Below, piece by piece: positions 1 to 5,463 of a stretch of DNA of 8,754 nt. Numbering within the stretch: the stretch's first letter is position 1; every line of letters starts with the position of its first letter. This DNA is from an uncultured Eubacteriales bacterium (GTDB lineage: Bacteria; Bacillota; Clostridia; Lachnospirales; Anaerotignaceae). The notes beneath the pieces were generated by a model. It worked only from the letters and a program-made list of their open reading frames with translations. It was not told the DNA's origin and ran no database searches. The stretch covers positions 1 through 8,754 of the forward strand of contig CAKTER010000056.1 of assembly GCA_934552695.1 (NCBI GenBank). Reading direction: 5' to 3'. Position numbers and translations under genes: made by a program.

Positions 1-293
1 GGGGCGGGCCCCTCGGTGCTCACAATTACGGTGCCATACACGGTCAGCACGCCGGTTTCTTTCTCGTAGTGCAGATAGTTGCCGTCATCGGGGATTTCGG
101 TGACCTTATCCACGCCCCGATCTTGGGAATTGCTACCGGTGGCGGGGACATAATCGCCGGTTTCCAGAGTGGTGGAGCCCATCCGAATTTTTGGAGGGGT
201 GGTGCTTTCTCCGTCCTCGGCCATGGCGGTGGCAGGCAGCAGGGCCAGTACCATGGCTACGCTGAGGAGGATACTTAAGATACGTTTTCTCAT
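1..293 (-). CDS. Secreted protein of unknown function, N-terminal part (cut by window edge)
   Basis: The 97 complete codons visible begin with a classical Sec signal peptide: basic start (MRKR), a hydrophobic core at about residues 5-20 (ILSILLSVAMVLALLP), then an A-x-A cleavage motif (AMA, residues 23-25) followed by an acidic residue. The mature part is low-complexity and Thr/Pro-rich at first (STTPP, about 30-34), then contains a possible beta-strand stretch (YLHYEKETGVLTVYGTV, about 73-89). I chose the ATG at 293 because an AAAAGGAG ribosome-binding site sits 7 bases before it. It follows the small membrane-protein gene on the same strand after a 76-bp gap; I see no convincing promoter in that gap, so it may be the end of the pdp-deoB transcript or have its own unrecognised promoter. 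The C-terminal part, where domains would be, lies outside the window, so no function can be given. Export is well supported. Confidence 0.8.
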   Translation of the reverse strand, partial: MRKRILSILLSVAMVLALLPATAMAEDGESTTPPKIRMGSTTLETGDYVPATGSNSQDRGVDKVTEIPDDGNYLHYEKETGVLTVYGTVIVSTEGPA

Positions 294-340
294 GTTGCAT
301 CTCCTTTTTTGATGTTTGCAGGGACAGTGACGTTGGGACT

Positions 341-361
341 TAACAGCCAACCGGCTGGTTA
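341..361 (-). repeat. Small inverted repeat between two genes
   Basis: TAACAGCC and GGCTGGTTA flank a four-base loop; they pair with one bulged base. It lies 9 bp beyond the small-ORF stop and upstream of the secreted-protein gene. No U-rich run follows on the minus strand, so it is not a canonical intrinsic terminator. It could be an RNA-processing or protection hairpin that separates the two cistrons; this is a guess. Confidence 0.35.
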
Positions 362-369
362 AGCAGAGG

Positions 370-531
370 TCAGCGCCGGTTCGTCCGGGAGCGCAGCACC
401 CGGCCCAGCTTAAGAGCGGCAAAAAACCCGGCGAAGCCTGCCGCCAGCAGGGCGGGCTGCAGGGTTTTTTCGGCCAGATAAATCCCACCCCCGGGATCCT
501 CCCGTAGGGTGGCGGTGTCTACTTTTTTCAT
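370..531 (-). CDS. Small single-pass membrane protein, translationally coupled to deoB
   Basis: This 53-residue protein starts at an ATG that shares bases with the deoB stop (ATGA, positions 531-528). An AAGGAAGT ribosome-binding site lies 6 bases upstream, inside deoB. The N-terminal half is polar ([16 protein letters not shown]), then one hydrophobic segment runs from about residue 25 to 43 ([15 protein letters not shown] core), and the tail is strongly basic (K, then five Arg in the last twelve residues). By the positive-inside rule the tail should be cytoplasmic and the N terminus outside; there is no cleavage motif, so it is probably a membrane-anchored microprotein and not a secreted one. 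I do not recognise the family. The tight coupling suggests co-expression with nucleoside catabolism but does not give a function. A chance ORF is possible, but the good ribosome-binding site and coherent membrane-protein composition argue against that. Confidence 0.65.
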   Translation of the reverse strand: MKKVDTATLREDPGGGIYLAEKTLQPALLAAGFAGFFAALKLGRVLRSRTNRR

Positions 532-1700
532 GGGCGCACTTCCTTTAAAAAGCTTTGCCCGGGAAAGTGGTCGGGCAAATCCAGATAGTCGGCAATGGTG
601 GCGGCCACGTCGGCAAAGGTGGCCCGTACCCCCAAAGCGGCGGGAGAAAGCCCCGGGCCCCACACCAGCAGGGGAACGTATTCCCGGCTGTGGTCGGTGG
701 AGGGGGTGGTGGGGTCGCAGCCATGGTCGGCGGAAAGGATGAGCATATCGTCGGGCTTCATGGCGTCCATCAGCTCCGGCAGGGCGGCGTCGAAGGCCAT
801 AAGGGCGTTGGCATAGCCGGGCGCGTCGTTCCGGTGGCCGTAAATCATGTCGGTATCCACTAAATTGGTAAAAATGAGCCCGCCAAAATCCTCTTGGGTA
901 TAGGCAATGGTTTGGCGGATACCGCTTTGGTTATCCGGGGTGTGGGTAGAGCGGGTCAGGCCCCGGTGCTCAAAAATATCTTCGATTTTCCCCACCCCGG
1001 CTACCGTCATCCCGGCGGCCTTCACGGCGTCCAGAATGGTGGGGCCGGTGGGGGGCAGGGAAAAGTCCTTGCGGTTTTTGGTGCGGGTGTACTCGCCTTT
1101 TTTGTTGCCGATAAAGGGACGGGCAATCACCCGGCCCACGGCCCAGTCCCCGGTCAGCAAATCCCGGGCAATCTGGCAAATCTCGTACAGCCGCTCCAGG
1201 GGGATTACGTCCTCGTGGGCGGCAATTTGGAACACGCTGTCGGCGGAGGTATATACAATGGGGTAGCCGGTGCGCCGGTGCTCGTCCCCTAAATCCTGAA
1301 TAATCACCGTGCCGCTGGCGGCGTAGTTGCCCAGCACCTTGGTGCCGATGGCCCGTTCAAACTGTTCGATAAATTCCTTGGGGAAGCCGGTCTCGGTAAA
1401 GGTGGGGAAGGGGTTTTCGGTAATAATGCCCGCCAGCTCCCAGTGGCCGGTGGTGGTGTCCTTCCCGTTGCTTTTTTCGGCCATTTTACCGTAGCCGCCT
1501 GTGGGATGCGCCACCGGGCCCAACACGGCGGCCCCGGGAATGTTCCCCAGTCCCAGCGCCTGCATATGGGGCAGCTCCATAGCCGGGTAGGCCTGCTTGA
1601 GGTTGCACAGGGTGTTGCTGCCCTCATCGCCGTACCGGGCGGCGTCGGGGAGCTCCCCAATGCCTACGCTGTCCAAAACCACTAAAATCGCACGCTTCAT
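528..1700 (-). CDS. deoB: Phosphopentomutase
   Basis: The enzyme interconverts ribose 1-phosphate and ribose 5-phosphate (and the deoxy forms) in the cytoplasm, linking nucleoside phosphorolysis to the pentose phosphate pathway or to deoxyribose-phosphate aldolase. It belongs to the alkaline-phosphatase superfamily of metal-dependent mutases. Its 390 residues match the family length. Visible motifs are the N-terminal metal-site strand [16 protein letters not shown] (D10), the DTTTGHWE stretch at 81-88 that carries the phosphorylated threonine, [10 protein letters not shown] at 281-290 (D284, H289), [11 protein letters not shown] at 322-332 (D325, H326) and TDHSRE at 335-340 (H337), so all the expected metal ligands are present. 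The cap domain lies roughly between residues 95 and 215. The start ATG at 1700 overlaps the pdp stop by four bases and has a GAGGTGAT site upstream. It is downstream of pdp, whose product it consumes, and its own stop overlaps the next small gene. Confidence 0.97.
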   Translation of the reverse strand: MKRAILVVLDSVGIGELPDAARYGDEGSNTLCNLKQAYPAMELPHMQALGLGNIPGAAVLGPVAHPTGGYGKMAEKSNGKDTTTGHWELAGIITENPFPTFTETGFPKEFIEQFERAIGTKVLGNYAASGTVIIQDLGDEHRRTGYPIVYTSADSVFQIAAHEDVIPLERLYEICQIARDLLTGDWAVGRVIARPFIGNKKGEYTRTKNRKDFSLPPTGPTILDAVKAAGMTVAGVGKIEDIFEHRGLTRSTHTPDNQSGIRQTIAYTQEDFGGLIFTNLVDTDMIYGHRNDAPGYANALMAFDAALPELMDAMKPDDMLILSADHGCDPTTPSTDHSREYVPLLVWGPGLSPAALGVRATFADVAATIADYLDLPDHFPGQSFLKEVRP

Positions 1701-3019
1701 GCTTCGATCACCTCGGAAGAAAGAGTTTTTAAAATCAGAGGCAGGCCGGCGGTGGGGACCGGGCCAAAGGTCAGAGAGGCAAAAAATTGCTCCTCCGCCG
1801 CATCCAGCATCGCTTCGGTAGCGGCAAAGGCGGTAGCCAGCGGCTGCCCAACCTCCACCTTGTCCCCAATCCGGAAGTGGACAATAATCCCGGCCCCGGG
1901 GTCGATGGCATCCTCCTTGGTGGCCCGGCCGGCCCCGGTAAGCTGAGCGGCCCGGCCAATCCCGGCGCAGTCGGTGGCTTGCAAATAGCCGGACTGCCGG
2001 GCGGTAAATACCCGGGTGCAGGCGGAGTGGGGCAGACGGGAGGTGTCCTCCAAAACCGCCGGGTCGCCGCCTTGGGCCTGCACCAGCTGAGCCAGTTTTT
2101 CTAAGCCCCGGCCGCTGTACAGGGCGTCCTCCAGCAGGCCCCGGCCTTCGGTGAGGGTTTGCACCCGCTCGGCCAGCAGCAGCATGTGGCTGCCCAAGGT
2201 CAGAGCCAGCTCCGTTAAGGGGCCGGAGGCCTTGCCCTTTAAGCACAAAACGGCCTCTTCAATTTCGAGAGAGTTGCCGATGTACTGGCCCAAGGGCTGG
2301 TCCATGGCGGTGATGAGGGCGGTAACCTTTTTTCCGGCGGCATGGCCAATGGCTACCATTTCGTTGGCCAAGGCCTCGGCCTCCTCCCGGGTCCGCATAA
2401 AGGCGCCGCTGCCGCACTTGACGTCCAACACAATGGCGTCGGTGCCGGCGGCGATTTTTTTGGAAAGGATGCTGGAGGTGATGAGGGACAGGTGCCGCAC
2501 CGTGCCGGTGACGTCCCGCAGGGCGTACAGCTTCCGGTCGGCCGGGTCTAAATCCTCGGTTTGGCCCATCAGCACCAGGCCGATTTGCCGGGCCTGCCGA
2601 AGCGCCTGTTCCCGGGTCAAATCCACAGAAAGCCCGGGGATGGATTCCAGCTTGTCCAGGGTGCCGCCGGTAAAGCCCAGCCCCCGGCCGCTCATTTTGA
2701 CGACCGGTACGCCGCAGGCGGCTACCAGCGGGGCGACCACCAGTGTGGTGGTGTCGGCCACGCCGCCGGTGGAGTGCTTGTCCACCTTTAGCCCGGGGAT
2801 GGAGCTAAGGTCGAAGATTTCCCCCGAAACGGTCATGGCTTGGGTCAGGGCCAGGGTCTCCCCATGGTCGGGGGGATAGAACATCATGGCCATCATCAGG
2901 GCCGAGGTTTGGTAGTCGGGGATGGTGCCGTCCACCACACCCCGGATAAAAAAGTTTATTTCGTCCCGGGACAAAATGCCGCCGTCCCGTTTTTTCTCAA
3001 TCAGGTCTTCCATGCGCAT
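1697..3019 (-). CDS. pdp: Pyrimidine-nucleoside phosphorylase
   Basis: This is a 440-residue family-II nucleoside phosphorylase that splits uridine, thymidine and deoxyuridine with phosphate into base and (deoxy)ribose 1-phosphate. Visible motifs: [13 protein letters not shown] at 79-91 (H82 corresponds to H85 of E. coli thymidine phosphorylase), the family signature [17 protein letters not shown] at 110-126, [10 protein letters not shown] at 165-174 (R168) and SSILSKK at 182-188 (S183, K187 match the substrate-binding Ser and Lys), then [10 protein letters not shown] at 198-207. [16 protein letters not shown] and the following segment mark the C-terminal domain. [20 protein letters not shown] resembles the Bacillus Pdp type more than E. 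coli DeoA, hence the name; thymidine-specific DeoA cannot be fully excluded. The start at 3019 is chosen because AAGGAGGA lies nine bases upstream; the open frame runs farther upstream to 3145 but that part crosses the promoter and is AT-rich. Position 116 is Phe where E. coli and B. subtilis have His, as I recall them. First gene of the operon with deoB. Confidence 0.95.
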   Translation of the reverse strand: MRMEDLIEKKRDGGILSRDEINFFIRGVVDGTIPDYQTSALMMAMMFYPPDHGETLALTQAMTVSGEIFDLSSIPGLKVDKHSTGGVADTTTLVVAPLVAACGVPVVKMSGRGLGFTGGTLDKLESIPGLSVDLTREQALRQARQIGLVLMGQTEDLDPADRKLYALRDVTGTVRHLSLITSSILSKKIAAGTDAIVLDVKCGSGAFMRTREEAEALANEMVAIGHAAGKKVTALITAMDQPLGQYIGNSLEIEEAVLCLKGKASGPLTELALTLGSHMLLLAERVQTLTEGRGLLEDALYSGRGLEKLAQLVQAQGGDPAVLEDTSRLPHSACTRVFTARQSGYLQATDCAGIGRAAQLTGAGRATKEDAIDPGAGIIVHFRIGDKVEVGQPLATAFAATEAMLDAAEEQFFASLTFGPVPTAGLPLILKTLSSEVIEA

Positions 3020-3027
3020 GGAGAGCG

Positions 3028-3035
3028 TCCTCCTT
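3028..3035 (-). promoter_or_regulatory. Ribosome-binding site that fixes the pdp start
   Basis: AAGGAGGA on the minus strand lies 8-9 bases before the ATG at 3019. A second in-frame ATG at 3013 is 15 bases away, and the upstream ATGs at 3145 and 3115 have no such site, so 3019 is preferred. Confidence 0.8.
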
Positions 3036-3057
3036 GGGAATGATTTATAAAATATAG

Positions 3058-3070
3058 CCTTATTATAAGG
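3058..3070. promoter_or_regulatory. Candidate operator palindrome over the pdp -10 box
   Basis: CCTTAT-T-ATAAGG is a perfect 13-bp palindrome with one central base. It covers the whole -10 hexamer of the pdp promoter. A dimeric repressor bound there would block RNA polymerase, which would fit nucleoside-inducible control as known for deo operons. No regulator gene is in view, and AT-rich -10 regions can be palindromic by chance, so the operator role is inference. Confidence 0.4.
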
Positions 3071-3090
3071 TAAGAGGAGGGAAAAATCAA
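3062..3090 (-). promoter_or_regulatory. Sigma-A-type promoter of the pdp-deoB operon
   Basis: On the minus strand TTGATT (3090-3085) is separated by exactly 17 bases from a perfect TATAAT (3067-3062). Transcription would start near 3055, leaving a leader of about 36 bases before the pdp ATG. The match is strong for both boxes and spacing. Confidence 0.8.
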
Positions 3091-3145
3091 TAAAAACGTG
3101 AAGAAAAAGTGACATAAAAGCAGCAGAAAACAACAAAGATGACAT

Positions 3146-3211
3146 AACAAAAATACCCCCGAACAGAGAAGGACGCCAGCCTTGCGGCCGGCGCCCTTCC
3201 GTGCTTGGGGG
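3146..3211 (-). terminator. Intrinsic terminator ending the small-RNA candidate
   Basis: On the minus strand CCCCC (3211-3207) pairs with GGGGG (3160-3156). Inside it, after a partly paired stretch, GAAGG-G-CGCC-G-GCC pairs with GGC-T-GGCG-T-CCTTC around a GCAA loop. The stem is directly followed by UAUUUUUGUU. On the plus strand no U-run follows, so it acts in the minus direction. It is longer than most terminators and may be a structural domain of the RNA as well. Confidence 0.65.
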
Positions 3212-3284
3212 TTAAGGTTTCATGCAAAACATCTGTTGGGGGGTGATGTTTTGGCGGGTGTCTTTCGGGCCTCCCCGAAAGACA
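3146..3284 (-). ncRNA. Candidate structured small RNA of unknown family (or terminated leader upstream of pdp)
   Basis: Read on the minus strand, the segment holds three hairpins. Hairpin 1 (3284-3259) is a perfect 11-bp stem with a GAGG loop. Hairpin 2 (3253-3225) is a 9-bp stem with an 11-base loop, ACCCCCCAACA. Hairpin 3 (3211-3156) is a long stem capped by a GCAA (GNRA) tetraloop and followed by a U-rich tract. An extended -10 box ends at 3290, so transcription should begin at the foot of hairpin 1. Strand assignment is supported by hairpin 3: the two positions that are A-C mismatches on the plus strand become G-U pairs on the minus strand. No coding potential of note is seen. I do not recognise an Rfam family; the six-C loop recalls C-rich loops of Gram-positive regulatory RNAs and the actinobacterial 6C RNA, but that is only resemblance. 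Alternatively it is an attenuated leader reading on into pdp, 127 bp downstream. Confidence 0.6.
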
Positions 3285-3289
3285 AGTTC

Positions 3290-3322
3290 ATTGTAGCAGG
3301 GAAATATGAACGGAACGTGAAC
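3290..3322 (-). promoter_or_regulatory. Extended -10 promoter of the small-RNA candidate, with GTTC repeats upstream
   Basis: On the minus strand TGCTACAAT (3298-3290) matches an extended -10 (TGnTATAAT with one change). No good -35 hexamer is seen at 16-18 bases; instead three GTTC copies occur at 3322-3319, 3316-3313 and 3311-3308. An extended -10 can work without a -35 box, or an activator could bind the repeats. The predicted start, 3284-3283, coincides with the base of hairpin 1. Confidence 0.5.
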
Positions 3323-3378
3323 AAAAACCAAACTTTTAAAGAATTATGCGTCGGAATTGGTTAACAAAAAAGAAAGGG

Positions 3379-3407
3379 TTTCCTTTTGGGACAAACTATG
3401 GTTTAAT
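3379..3407 (+). promoter_or_regulatory. Extended -10 promoter of lepA
   Basis: TGGTTTAAT (3399-3407) is an extended -10 (five of six in the hexamer). A weak -35 (TTTCCT, 3379-3384) lies 17 bases upstream. Transcription would start near 3413, giving a leader of about 75 bases. It points away from the small-RNA promoter; the AT-rich 60 bp between them could hold shared control sites, but I see no clear one. Confidence 0.5.
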
Positions 3408-3424
3408 ATATCGTGAGAAAAAGT

Positions 3425-3476
3425 CTGTCCGACCGGGCAGTGCGAATAGAAAACCGGCCAAAAGCCGGAGCTTTTT
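3425..3476 (+). promoter_or_regulatory. lepA leader with two hairpins, second one terminator-like
   Basis: Hairpin A is CTGTCC/GGGCAG (3425-3440) with a GACC loop and one G-U pair. Hairpin B is CCGGC/GCCGG (3454-3468) with a five-base loop, then AGC and five T (3472-3476), directly before the GGGAGG site. B looks like a weak intrinsic terminator. CCGG at 3433-3436 could pair with either arm of B, so A and B may compete. Attenuation of lepA is therefore possible but unproven; the stem is short (5 bp) and the U-run is offset by three bases. Confidence 0.35.
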
Positions 3477-3482
3477 GGGAGG
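3477..3482 (+). promoter_or_regulatory. Ribosome-binding site that fixes the TTG start of lepA
   Basis: GGGAGG lies seven bases before the TTG at 3490 but sixteen before the ATG at 3499, so translation should begin at TTG. Confidence 0.75.
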
Positions 3483-3489
3483 AATCGGA

Positions 3490-5298
3490 TTGAGCAGAAT
3501 GGAGCATATTCGGAATTTTTGTATTGTGGCCCACATCGACCACGGGAAGTCCACGTTGGCCGACCGGCTGATTCAGTCCACGGGGCTTTTGACCCAGCGG
3601 GAAATGAGCGAGCAGGTGCTGGACAATATGGATTTGGAGCGGGAACGGGGCATTACCATCAAGGCCCAGGCGGTGCGGCTGGTGTACAAGGCTTCCGATG
3701 GCGAAGAGTATATGTTAAACCTCATCGATACCCCGGGCCATGTGGACTTTAACTACGAGGTGTCCCGGTCGCTGGCCGCCTGCGAGGGGGCTATTTTGGT
3801 GGTGGATGCCGCCCAGGGGGTCGAGGCCCAAACCCTGGCCAACGTGTATTTGGCGCTGGATAACAATTTGGAGATTTTGCCGGTTATTAACAAAATCGAC
3901 CTGCCCAGCGCCGACCCGGAGATGGCCATCCGGGAAATCGAGGATATTATCGGCATCCCGGCTTCCGATGCGCCCCGTATCTCGGCCAAAAACGGCATTA
4001 ACATCGAAGAGGTGCTGGAACGGATTGTCACCGATATCCCGGCGCCTACCGGGGATGAAAACGCCCCGTTAAAGGCCCTGATTTTTGACAGCGTATACGA
4101 CCCCTATAAGGGGGTTATCGTGCTGATGCGGCTGATGGACGGACAGGTGAAAAAGGGCAGCCGGGTCCGGATGATGGCTACGGAAAAGGAATTCGACGTG
4201 GTGGAGGTGGGGGTGTTCGGCCCCGGCCGGTTCATCTCGGCGGATTGCCTGAAGGCCGGGGAGGTAGGCTACCTCACCGCCAGCATTAAAAACGTGCGGG
4301 ATACCCGGGTGGGCGATACCGTGACCGATGCCGAAAACCCGGTGGCCGAGGCCCTGCCCGGCTATAAAAAGGTAAATCCCATGGTGTACTGCGGCATGTT
4401 CCCGGCAGACGGAGCCAAATACCCCGACCTGCGGGACGCCCTGGAAAAGCTCCAGCTCAACGATGCCTCCCTGTTTTTCGAGCCGGAGACCTCGGTGGCC
4501 TTGGGCTTTGGCTTCCGGTGCGGCTTTTTGGGCCTGCTGCATTTGGAGATTGTCCAGGAACGGCTGGAGCGGGAGTACAATCTGGATTTGGTGACAACGG
4601 CCCCCAGCGTAATCTATCGGATTTACATGACCGACGGCACCCTGCTGGAGATTTCCAACCCCACCAATATGCCCGACCCCACCAAGATTGAAAAAATGGA
4701 GGAGCCGGTGGTGAAGGCCGAAATCTTTTTGCCCAAGGATTTTGTGGGGCCCATCATGGATTTGTGCCAGCAGCGGCGGGGCGAGTATATCAGCATGAAT
4801 TATCTGGATGAGACCCGGGTGGAGCTGGTTTATCACCTGCCCTTAAACGAGATTATTTACGACTTTTTCGATGTGCTGAAGTCCCGCAGCCGGGGCTATG
4901 CCTCGTTTGATTACAGCTTTTTGGGGTATCAGGAGTCGGAGCTTGTGAAGCTGGATATTTTGGTGAACCGGGAAGCGGTGGACGCCCTGTCGTTTATTGT
5001 CCACAAGGACGGAGCGGTGGAGCGGGGCCGGAAGATTTGCGAAAAGCTGAAAAAAGAGATTCCCCGGCAGCTGTTTGAGGTACCCATTCAGGCGGCCATT
5101 GGCAACAAAATTGTGGCCCGGGAAACCGTTTCCGCCATGCGGAAGGACGTTTTGGCCAAGTGCTACGGCGGCGATATCAGCCGGAAACGGAAGCTGTTGG
5201 AAAAACAGAAGGAAGGCAAAAAGCGGATGCGGCAGGTGGGCAGTGTCGATGTGCCTCAGTCGGCGTTTATGAGCGTGCTGAAGCTGGAGGAGGAATAA
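3490..5298 (+). CDS. lepA: Elongation factor 4 (LepA), ribosome-associated GTPase
   Basis: LepA is a translational GTPase that binds ribosomes; back-translocation and a role in 30S assembly/initiation have both been proposed for the family. All five G motifs are present: AHIDHGKST (14-22), ERGITIKAQ (52-60), DTPGHVDF (80-87), NKID (134-137) and a SAK-type G5 near residue 165. An EF-G-like domain II follows, then the EF-G-like III/V region ([18 protein letters not shown]) and the LepA-specific C-terminal domain ending in [16 protein letters not shown]. There is no EF-G domain IV. The length, 602 residues, is typical. The start is TTG at 3490, giving [10 protein letters not shown] as in relatives; the open frame extends upstream to 3346 but across the promoter. 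It has its own promoter and a strong terminator, so it is probably monocistronic. In many Firmicutes lepA sits near hemW-hrcA-grpE-dnaK; here it does not. Confidence 0.97.
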   Translation: MSRMEHIRNFCIVAHIDHGKSTLADRLIQSTGLLTQREMSEQVLDNMDLERERGITIKAQAVRLVYKASDGEEYMLNLIDTPGHVDFNYEVSRSLAACEGAILVVDAAQGVEAQTLANVYLALDNNLEILPVINKIDLPSADPEMAIREIEDIIGIPASDAPRISAKNGINIEEVLERIVTDIPAPTGDENAPLKALIFDSVYDPYKGVIVLMRLMDGQVKKGSRVRMMATEKEFDVVEVGVFGPGRFISADCLKAGEVGYLTASIKNVRDTRVGDTVTDAENPVAEALPGYKKVNPMVYCGMFPADGAKYPDLRDALEKLQLNDASLFFEPETSVALGFGFRCGFLGLLHLEIVQERLEREYNLDLVTTAPSVIYRIYMTDGTLLEISNPTNMPDPTKIEKMEEPVVKAEIFLPKDFVGPIMDLCQQRRGEYISMNYLDETRVELVYHLPLNEIIYDFFDVLKSRSRGYASFDYSFLGYQESELVKLDILVNREAVDALSFIVHKDGAVERGRKICEKLKKEIPRQLFEVPIQAAIGNKIVARETVSAMRKDVLAKCYGGDISRKRKLLEKQKEGKKRMRQVGSVDVPQSAFMSVLKLEEE

Positions 5299-5314
5299 AC
5301 CCGAACGGAAGCAA

Positions 5315-5351
5315 GGCGGTGTGGCCAAAGGGCCATGCCGTTTTGTTGTTT
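5315..5351 (+). terminator. Intrinsic terminator after lepA
   Basis: CGGTGTGGCC (5317-5326) pairs with GGCCATGCCG (5331-5340) around an AAAG loop, with two G-U pairs, and TTTTGTTGTTT follows at once. It lies 17 bp after the lepA stop and separates lepA from the rsmB operon. Confidence 0.85.
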
Positions 5352-5377
5352 CCAGCTTCTGCCAACGATTTTCCCCG

Positions 5378-5406
5378 TTGCCTTATGGCGGTTTTTGGGG
5401 TAAAAT
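5378..5406 (+). promoter_or_regulatory. Sigma-A-type promoter of the rsmB-rlmN-prpC-prkC operon
   Basis: TTGCCT (5378-5383), a 17-base spacer and TAAAAT (5401-5406) give a good match. Transcription would start near 5413. A direct repeat GACTAT-cga-GACTAT (5408-5422) spans the predicted start. The leader is about 50 bases. Confidence 0.7.
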
Positions 5407-5430
5407 AGACTATCGAGACTATGCTTAAAT

Positions 5431-5445
5431 GGGGAAAAAATCCCC
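5431..5445 (+). promoter_or_regulatory. Leader hairpin before rsmB
   Basis: GGGGA (5431-5435) and TCCCC (5441-5445) can pair around five A. It is followed by CAAAACAG, not a U-run, so it is not a terminator. It ends seven bases before the AGAGGAAG ribosome-binding site (5452-5459 region) and might affect message stability or ribosome access; no further evidence. Confidence 0.35.
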
Positions 5446-5463
5446 CAAAACAGAGGAAGCAAG

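Noticed and set aside
1701..2246. In-frame extension of deoB upstream of 1700
   Set aside because: It lies entirely within pdp in another frame; deoB homology begins exactly at the ATG at 1700, which has an SD site.
2151..2879. A 242-codon plus-strand open frame opposite pdp
   Set aside because: Ser/Arg/Pro-rich mirror of pdp codons with no recognisable motif.
3020..3145. Longer pdp with a hydrophobic N-terminal extension
   Set aside because: The extension crosses the strong promoter and ribosome-binding site; its hydrophobic look comes from AT-rich non-coding DNA.
3156..3283. CRISPR array or tandem repeat
   Set aside because: The hairpins differ in sequence and size; there is no repeated unit with spacers.
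3146..3284. 6S RNA, SRP RNA or tmRNA
   Set aside because: There is no 5'-3' closing stem with central bubble (6S), no SRP domain-IV GGAA/AGCAG loop pattern, and no tRNA-like acceptor ends.
3220..3291. A 23-codon ORF on the minus strand from the ATG at 3291 within the small-RNA candidate
   Set aside because: Its ATG overlaps the -10 box, so it lies before the predicted transcript start, and it has no ribosome-binding site.
3182..3364. A 60-codon plus-strand ORF across the small-RNA region
   Set aside because: It runs through both arms of the hairpins, lacks a ribosome-binding site and shows no protein-like pattern.
4069..4836. A 255-codon open frame antisense to lepA
   Set aside because: Composition (His/Gln/Gly-rich) is a mirror of lepA codon use; no motif seen.
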